This document shows positions 6,673 through 11,822 of a stretch of DNA of 11,822 nt, in pieces (position 1 is the first letter of the stretch; each line of letters starts with the position of its first letter). The DNA comes from JAYFNU01 sp964460755. Lineage in GTDB: Bacteria > Bacillota > Clostridia > Oscillospirales > Ruminococcaceae. Both the position numbers and the translations under genes were made by a program. The stretch is taken from the NCBI GenBank assembly GCA_964460755.1, contig CAYWQL010000034.1, positions 1 to 11,822 of the forward strand. The letters run 5' to 3'. The notes below the pieces were generated by a model. It searched no databases and was not told where the DNA came from. It saw only the letters and a program-made list of their open reading frames with translations.

Positions 6673-7989
6673 ATGGGAAGCTATATTCCGTCGACCGTTG
6701 AAGAACGGCAGGAAATGATGGAACGGCTCGGCATAAATGATATAACCGAGCTTTATCAAAGCGTGCCGAAAAGTATGCTTTTAAGCAGGCTCGACATTCC
6801 CGAAGGAAAAAGCGAGCTTGAGGTAAAAACGGCGATTGAGCAAATCGCCCGCAAGAACAAGGTTTTTAAATCAATCTTTCGCGGCGCGGGCGCGTACAAT
6901 CACTATATCCCCGCTATCGTGAAGAGCGTCACGTCGAAGGAGGAGTTCCTAACGGCGTATACCCCATACCAAGCTGAAATCAGCCAAGGGGTGCTTCAGT
7001 CGATTTTCGAATATCAAACAGGTATTTGCGAAATCACAGGTATGGACGTCTCGAACGCGTCGGTCTACGACGGGGCGAGCGCGGCGGCGGAATCGGTCGC
7101 GATGTGTACCGACCGCAAAAGAAAAAAAGCAATTATCTCGGCGACCGTCAATCCCCGAACGGTTGAAACGGTCAAGACCTACTGCTTTGCCTCCAACACG
7201 GAAATTATCGTCGCGCCGCAAAGGGACGGAAAGACCGACCTTGGGGCGCTGGCGGAGCTTGTTGACGACGAAACGGCGTGTGTTATCATAGCGAGCCCAA
7301 ACTACCTTGGGCTTATCGAGGACGCAGACGAAATCGCAAGCGTCGTTCACGAGCGGGGCGCCAAGCTTGTTATGAGCGTCAACCCCATTTCGCTCGGACT
7401 TCTTAAATCCCCGCGCGAATACGGCGCGGACGTCGCGGTCGGTGAGGGACAGCCGCTCGGTTTGCCCCTTTCCTTTGGCGGGCCGTATTTGGGCTTTATG
7501 GCGGCGACGGGCGAGATGATGCGAAAGCTTCCCGGCAGAATAGTCGGCGAGACGGTCGACGTTGACGGAAAACGCGCCTTCGTGCTTACTCTTCAAGCGC
7601 GCGAGCAGCACATTCGTCGCGAAAAGGCGTCGTCCAACATCTGCTCGAACGAGGCGCTTTGCGCGATGACCGCGTCGGTTTATCTCGCGGCTATGGGCGA
7701 AAAGGGTCTTCGCGAGGCTGCTTCCCTTTCCTTTAACAAGGCGCATTATTTAAAGGACGAGCTGCTTAAAATAAAGGGCTTTTCGCTTTTATATAACGGC
7801 GAGTTTTTTAATGAGTTTGTCACGAAAACGCCGATTAATTCGGCGGAGCTTTCAAAAACGCTTATTAAATACGACATACTTTCTGGGCTTCCGCTTGAAG
7901 AGGATACTATGCTTTGGTGCGCGACCGAAATGAACTCAAAATCGCAAATCGACGAGCTTGTCGCGGCGATAAAGGAGGTGTGCGCGTAA
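6673..7989 (+). CDS. gcvPA: Glycine dehydrogenase (decarboxylating) subunit 1, P protein alpha
   Basis: This is the N-terminal half of the P protein, encoded as a separate 438-residue subunit as in many Bacillota and thermophiles. Together with GcvPB it decarboxylates glycine using pyridoxal phosphate and transfers the remaining aminomethyl group to H protein. It has the typical start (YIPSTVEERQEM), the GAGAYNHYIP block (71-80), TPYQAEISQG (97-106), the YDGASAAAE block (132-140) and, near the C-terminal third, LQAREQHIRREKASSNIC. The subunit has a PLP-transferase fold but does not carry the catalytic lysine, which is in GcvPB. The ATG at 6673 follows AAAGGAAA. It starts 22 nt after gcvH, and its stop overlaps the gcvPB start by one base (TAATG), which points to translational coupling and equal production of the two subunits. 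Confidence 0.96.
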   Translation: MGSYIPSTVEERQEMMERLGINDITELYQSVPKSMLLSRLDIPEGKSELEVKTAIEQIARKNKVFKSIFRGAGAYNHYIPAIVKSVTSKEEFLTAYTPYQAEISQGVLQSIFEYQTGICEITGMDVSNASVYDGASAAAESVAMCTDRKRKKAIISATVNPRTVETVKTYCFASNTEIIVAPQRDGKTDLGALAELVDDETACVIIASPNYLGLIEDADEIASVVHERGAKLVMSVNPISLGLLKSPREYGADVAVGEGQPLGLPLSFGGPYLGFMAATGEMMRKLPGRIVGETVDVDGKRAFVLTLQAREQHIRREKASSNICSNEALCAMTASVYLAAMGEKGLREAASLSFNKAHYLKDELLKIKGFSLLYNGEFFNEFVTKTPINSAELSKTLIKYDILSGLPLEEDTMLWCATEMNSKSQIDELVAAIKEVCA

Positions 7990-9428
7990 TGGAGCTTTTG
8001 TTTGAAAGAAGCAGAGCGGGGCGCGCGCTTTCGATACTTCCGCCCTCGGATGTAAAGGAGTATTCGCTCGATAAAAAATATGCGCGGCAGACAAAGCCGC
8101 ATCTTCCCGAGCTTTCGGAGACCGACATTTCGCGCCACTATACCGAGCTTGCCAAGCAGACCCACGGCGTAAACGACGGGTTTTATCCGCTTGGCTCCTG
8201 CACAATGAAATATAACCCGCGCATAGACGAGGAGGCGGCGGCGCTCGCGGAGTTTGCGAACATTCATCCCCTTCAGGACGAAAGCACCGCACAGGGTTGC
8301 CTTGAGGTTATAGCGACGGCGGAAAAATATCTTACCGAAATCACGGGTATGGACGCGATGACCTTCCAGCCCGCGGCAGGAGCGCACGGCGAATTTCTTG
8401 GACTTCTCCTTATAAAAGCGTATCACCGCGAACGGGGCGACGAAAGGCGAACGAAAATAATCGTGCCCGATTCGGCGCACGGAACAAACCCCGCCTCCGC
8501 CGCAATGAACGGCTTTGAGGTCGTGTCGGTTCCGTCGAACGACGAGGGCGGTGTCGATATCGACGCGCTCAAGGCGGCGCTTTCCGACGAGGTCGCGGGG
8601 CTTATGCTGACGAATCCGAACACACTCGGCATTTTCGATAAGAACATACTTACAATAACCGAGCTCGTTCACGGGGTCGGTGGGCTTTGCTACTACGACG
8701 GCGCCAACCTCAACGCAATAATGGGGGTTGTGCGTCCGGGAGATATGGGCTTTGACGTCGTTCATTTGAACCTTCACAAAACCTTTGCCACCCCCCACGG
8801 CGGCGGCGGCCCGGGAAGCGGCGCGGTCGGATGTAAGAAGATTCTGAAACGCTACCTTCCTAACAATTATGTCGTACAAAAAGCCGACGGAGCCTTCGTC
8901 TTTGAGAACCCCGAAAAATCGGTCGGACGGGTAAAGGAGTTTTACGGAAACTTCCTTGTCGTCGTCAAGGCGCTTACATATATAATTACAATCGGGCGTC
9001 ACGGGGTAAAGGAGGCGGCGCAAAACGCCGTGCTGAACGCCAACTACCTTAAGGCGCTTATGACGGAAAAGTATGACGCGGCATACGATGGCTTTTGTAT
9101 GCACGAGTTTGTTTTAAGTCTTGAAAAGCTCAAGGAGGAAACGGGCGTTTCCGCGCTTGATATCGCGAAGGGTCTTCTTGATTACGGCATACATCCGCCG
9201 ACGATGTACTTCCCCCTTATCGTGCACGAGGCGCTTATGTTCGAGCCGACCGAAACCGAAGGACGCGAAACCCTCGAGCGTGCGGCGGCGGTTATGAATG
9301 AGCTTTACGACAAAGCCAAGACCGAGCCCGAATCCCTTCACTCTGCGCCTCACAGTACCCCTGTGCGGCGTCTCGACGAGGTTGGCGCGGCGCGAAATCC
9401 GCGGCTTAAATTTGTTTTTAACAACTAA
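7989..9428 (+). CDS. gcvPB: Glycine dehydrogenase (decarboxylating) subunit 2, P protein beta
   Basis: GcvPB (479 residues) is the catalytic, PLP-binding half of P protein. The Schiff-base lysine is Lys264 in HLNLHKTFATPHGGGGPG (259-276). Other conserved blocks are YPLGSCTMKYNP (66-77), FQPAAGAHGE (126-135), DSAHGTNPAS (161-170) and TNPNTLGIFD (208-217). The start is the ATG at 7989, reached by a strong AGGAGG (7973-7978) inside the end of gcvPA and overlapping its stop codon by one base. A longer in-frame reading from 7914 would overlap gcvPA by 76 nt and add 25 unrelated residues, so it is rejected. The protein ends with the usual LHSAPHSTPVRRLDEVGAAR region (450-469) and is full length. 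It is followed by a hairpin before lplA. Confidence 0.96.
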   Translation: MELLFERSRAGRALSILPPSDVKEYSLDKKYARQTKPHLPELSETDISRHYTELAKQTHGVNDGFYPLGSCTMKYNPRIDEEAAALAEFANIHPLQDESTAQGCLEVIATAEKYLTEITGMDAMTFQPAAGAHGEFLGLLLIKAYHRERGDERRTKIIVPDSAHGTNPASAAMNGFEVVSVPSNDEGGVDIDALKAALSDEVAGLMLTNPNTLGIFDKNILTITELVHGVGGLCYYDGANLNAIMGVVRPGDMGFDVVHLNLHKTFATPHGGGGPGSGAVGCKKILKRYLPNNYVVQKADGAFVFENPEKSVGRVKEFYGNFLVVVKALTYIITIGRHGVKEAAQNAVLNANYLKALMTEKYDAAYDGFCMHEFVLSLEKLKEETGVSALDIAKGLLDYGIHPPTMYFPLIVHEALMFEPTETEGRETLERAAAVMNELYDKAKTEPESLHSAPHSTPVRRLDEVGAARNPRLKFVFNN

Positions 9429-9430
9429 TG

Positions 9431-9464
9431 AAAAGGCGCATCCTTGCGGTGCGCCTGTCTTTTA
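9431..9464 (+). terminator. Terminator-like hairpin (possible attenuator) between gcvPB and lplA
   Basis: GGCGCA (9435-9440) pairs perfectly with TGCGCC (9450-9455) around a 9-nt loop, preceded by AAAA and followed by TGTCTTTTAA. The stem is only 6 bp and the U-tract is interrupted, so termination should be partial. Since lplA and lpdA continue in the same direction without a clear new promoter, this hairpin probably sets a lower level for them than for the gcv genes. Confidence 0.6.
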
Positions 9465-9470
9465 ATTATT

Positions 9471-10469
9471 ATGAAGCAAAAGTATTTTTCAACAAGCGTC
9501 GTCGACGTATATAAAAACCAGGCGCTCGAAAAGGCGCTTTTTGAAAAGGCAGATAAAGACGAGGTAATCCTTTTTCTTTGGCGCAACGATAACACCGTCG
9601 TAATCGGGAAAAATCAGGACGTTTTTTCCGAGGTCAAAGTTGACACCCTTTTGGCGGACGGCGGGCATATCGCTCGCCGCATTTCGGGCGGCGGCGCGGT
9701 TTACCACGACCTTGACAACCTCAACTTTACCTTTATCGCTTCGGCCGATAACTATGACATCCCAAAGCAACTGTCCGTTATAACAAACGCAATTAATACG
9801 ATTGGTATAAATTCAAAAGCGACGGGAAGAAACGATATTGAGATTGACGGGCGCAAGTTTTCGGGCAACGCCTTTTACCGTTCGGGCGGCGTATGCCTTC
9901 ATCACGGAACGATAATGACCCGCTGTTCGCGGGAGAAAATTGAGCGGTATCTCGCCGTTGACGGGGACAAGCTAAAATCAAATGGAGTTTGCTCGGTTCG
10001 CGCGCGGGTCTGCTCACTTTCGGATTTTTGCCCCGGCGTAACTGTCGAGGGGGTCGCTTCGGCGCTAAAAAAAGCTTTTGGCGAGGTTTACGGCGGCGAG
10101 GTTGAGCCGCTTGACGAAGGACGTTATTCCGCTGTTGCCGAAGTGCGCACGGCGGAGTTTTCAAATGAAAAATGGATATACAACAGCTCAAAGAGCTTTG
10201 AAAGCGAAATGCGGAAGCGGTTTTCGTGGGGCGGCTTTTGTTTAAAGTTTAACCGACAAAATGGGCGAATTGCTGAGGCAAAAATCACGACCGATTCGCT
10301 TGAAACCGAAATATTCAAGCGGCTTGAGCGCTCACTGCTCGGCACGGCGGCGACCAAAGAGGATATTGCGAGAACGGTTGAAGGACTGCTTGCGGCGGAC
10401 GGCGAAGAAAAAGGTATACGCGACGATATCGCAAAATTTGTATTAGAAAACGGCACGGAGGAGTTATGA
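9471..10469 (+). CDS. lplA: Lipoate-protein ligase A
   Basis: LplA (332 residues) activates free lipoate with ATP to lipoyl-AMP and attaches it to the lipoyl lysine of carrier proteins; here GcvH is the obvious partner. The catalytic core has RRISGGGAVYHD (69-80) and GRNDIEIDGRKFSGNAF (119-135), where Lys129 matches the catalytic lysine of E. coli LplA. Residues about 250-330 form the C-terminal accessory domain, so the enzyme looks able to do both activation and transfer. Asp82 stands where many homologues have Gly (HDLGN). The ATG at 9471 fits the family N-terminus but lacks a clear Shine-Dalgarno site. A TTG at 9444 has AAAAGG 7 nt upstream but lies in the loop of the hairpin and would add nine odd residues. 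The stop overlaps the lpdA start by 4 nt (ATGA). Confidence 0.93.
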   Translation: MKQKYFSTSVVDVYKNQALEKALFEKADKDEVILFLWRNDNTVVIGKNQDVFSEVKVDTLLADGGHIARRISGGGAVYHDLDNLNFTFIASADNYDIPKQLSVITNAINTIGINSKATGRNDIEIDGRKFSGNAFYRSGGVCLHHGTIMTRCSREKIERYLAVDGDKLKSNGVCSVRARVCSLSDFCPGVTVEGVASALKKAFGEVYGGEVEPLDEGRYSAVAEVRTAEFSNEKWIYNSSKSFESEMRKRFSWGGFCLKFNRQNGRIAEAKITTDSLETEIFKRLERSLLGTAATKEDIARTVEGLLAADGEEKGIRDDIAKFVLENGTEEL

Positions 10470-11822
10470 AAGACAGATATGACCTTATTGTAATCGGAGC
10501 GGGTCCGGCGGGATACGTCGGCGCGGTCGAGGCGGCGTCGCTTAATAAAAGCGTGTTGGTGGTCGAGTGTCGCGAGGCGGGCGGAACCTGCCTTAATCGC
10601 GGCTGCGTTCCGACCAAAACACTTCTTCATTCTGCGGAGCTGTTCGCGGAAATAAAGAGCGCCGAGCGGCTTGGGATAGCGGCGGAAAAGGTGACGGTCG
10701 ACTATGATAAAATGACTGCGCGAAAGGACGAAATTGTCGCAAAGCTTCGCGGCGGAATAGAGCTTCTTTTTAAACAAAACGGCATAGATTATGTTGAAAG
10801 CTCAGCGACGATAAAGAATTCGGGAGCCGTAACGGTCGGCGGCGAAGATATAAGGACGGACAAAATATTAATCGCGACGGGCTCGGTTCCCGCCCGCATA
10901 CCAATAGAGGGTGTCGAGCTTTCGGGTGTCGTGACGAGCGACGAGCTTTTAGCCGAAAAGGTGCTGCCGAAAAGTATAGTCATCATCGGCGGAGGGGTAA
11001 TCGGTATTGAATTCGCAAGTCTGTTTAACGCACTCGGCGTTTCGGTGAGCGTCATAGAAGCGACCGAACGCATACTTCCCCTTCTTGATGTTGAGCTTTC
11101 GCGTTCGGTTTCGGCGTCGCTTAAAAAGCGCGGGGTCACTTTTGTGACGTCGGCAAAGGTTGTGAAAATCGAAAAAAGCGAAGGCCTTGAGTGCTCATAC
11201 GAGGAGAAGGGCGAAAGTAAAATGGTAAGCGGAGAACGGGTGCTTTTGTCGGTCGGAAGAAGGGCGAATATCGACGGACTTTTCGCCGACGGCTTTTCGC
11301 TTAAAACCGAGCGCGGATACATTGTTGCGGACGAAAGCGGAGCGACGAGCGAGGATTCAATATACGCGGCGGGCGACGTTGTTTTCGGCGCGGTGCAGTT
11401 GGCGCACGTCGCCTCGGCTTCGGCGGTGAACGCGGTTTTGTCTATGTTCGGCGAAGAAGCGCGATATGATATGAGGGTCGTCCCGTCCTGCGTCTATACC
11501 TGCCCGGAAATCGCCTCGGTGGGACTGAGTGAAAAGCAGGCGGAGGAAAAGGGCATAAGGGCGATAACGGGTAAATACCTTATGACGGCGAACGCAAGAA
11601 CCCTTATCGAAACCGACGAGCGCGGCTTCGTGAAGGTTGTTTTCGACGGTGACAGCAAAAGAATAATCGGTGCTCAGCTTATGTGCCCGCGGGCGACGGA
11701 TATGGTCGCCGAGCTGTCGACGGCGATAGTAAGCGGGCTGACCGCCAAGGATATGCTAAGGACGATAAAGCCTCATCCCACATTTGCCGAGGGCATAGCC
11801 GAGGCGGTTGAGGACGCGGCGA
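10466..11822 (+). CDS. lpdA: Dihydrolipoyl dehydrogenase, glycine cleavage L protein (partial at the window end)
   Basis: L protein reoxidises the dihydrolipoyl arm of H protein, passing electrons through a disulfide and FAD to NAD+. The window shows 452 residues with no stop, about the usual full length, so only a few C-terminal residues are missing. Visible motifs are the FAD fold GAGPAG (11-16), the redox disulfide GGTCLNRGCVPTK (39-51) with Cys42 and Cys47, ATGSVP (137-142), the NAD fold GGGVIG (175-180) followed by an acidic Glu199 that favours NAD over NADP, the second FAD motif YAAGDV (300-305), and the catalytic pair His437 and Glu442 in HPTFAE. There is no fused lipoyl domain. The ATG at 10466 follows GGAGGAG and overlaps the end of lplA by 4 nt, indicating coupling. 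Its place in this operon suggests it serves glycine cleavage rather than a pyruvate dehydrogenase. Confidence 0.95.
   Translation, partial: MKDRYDLIVIGAGPAGYVGAVEAASLNKSVLVVECREAGGTCLNRGCVPTKTLLHSAELFAEIKSAERLGIAAEKVTVDYDKMTARKDEIVAKLRGGIELLFKQNGIDYVESSATIKNSGAVTVGGEDIRTDKILIATGSVPARIPIEGVELSGVVTSDELLAEKVLPKSIVIIGGGVIGIEFASLFNALGVSVSVIEATERILPLLDVELSRSVSASLKKRGVTFVTSAKVVKIEKSEGLECSYEEKGESKMVSGERVLLSVGRRANIDGLFADGFSLKTERGYIVADESGATSEDSIYAAGDVVFGAVQLAHVASASAVNAVLSMFGEEARYDMRVVPSCVYTCPEIASVGLSEKQAEEKGIRAITGKYLMTANARTLIETDERGFVKVVFDGDSKRIIGAQLMCPRATDMVAELSTAIVSGLTAKDMLRTIKPHPTFAEGIAEAVEDAA

Noticed and set aside
6949..7746. A 265-codon minus-strand open frame opposite gcvPA
   Set aside because: The Arg-rich product has no recognisable motifs and overlaps a certain gene; long antisense frames are expected with this codon use.
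7914..7988. Upstream start for gcvPB inside gcvPA
   Set aside because: It would overlap gcvPA by 76 nt; the ATG at 7989 has a strong AGGAGG and matches the family start.
7746..9104. A 452-codon open frame on the minus strand opposite gcvPB
   Set aside because: It lies wholly over the well-supported gcvPA end and gcvPB, its product is rich in Arg, Val and Lys with no recognisable domain, and it has no credible start. It is a composition shadow of a GC-rich coding strand.

Overview
The window looks like chromosomal DNA of a medium-GC member of the Clostridia (Bacillota), probably uncultured or poorly characterised. Supporting signs are the two-subunit glycine dehydrogenase (gcvPA/gcvPB), the gene order gcvT-gcvH-gcvPA-gcvPB-lplA-lpdA, strong Shine-Dalgarno sites, two TTG starts, frequent ATA and CTT codons in a GC-balanced genome, and a lipid-anchored flavin reductase. 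This assignment is inferred from gene style; no phylogenetic marker is present. I see no mobile element, CRISPR array, tRNA or rRNA.

Left part (1-4355). An AT-rich leader with a good promoter precedes a membrane-anchored alpha/beta hydrolase (105-1073, +). It converges across a shared bidirectional terminator on an acyltransferase (1112-2350, -), which has an unusual C-terminal extension: a four-cysteine zinc ribbon plus a further domain. Divergent from that is a lipoprotein flavin reductase (2451-4250, +) with an FMN-binding domain and a fumarate-reductase-type FAD domain. Its active site lacks most of the residues expected of a fumarate reductase. It ends at a strong terminator.

Middle (4356-5031). 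upp, uracil phosphoribosyltransferase, is a single-gene unit with its own promoter and terminator.

Right part (5032-11822). This is a complete glycine cleavage operon driven by an extended -10 promoter with a leader of only about 30 nt and no visible glycine riboswitch. It encodes T protein, H protein, both P subunits, a lipoate-protein ligase that can load H protein with lipoate, and the L protein (dihydrolipoyl dehydrogenase), which runs off the window a few residues before its expected end. P decarboxylates glycine and passes the aminomethyl group to the lipoyl arm of H. T transfers the one-carbon unit to tetrahydrofolate and releases ammonia, and L reoxidises the arm with NAD+. The reactions are reversible, so the operon can serve glycine breakdown or CO2-fixing glycine synthesis. 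A terminator-like hairpin between gcvPB and lplA may lower expression of the last two genes.

Most of the window is well-known metabolism. The parts that most deserve a second look are the flavin reductase with its altered active site, the multi-domain acyltransferase, and the hairpin and start-codon arrangement before lplA. I did not find a clearly new multi-gene system.
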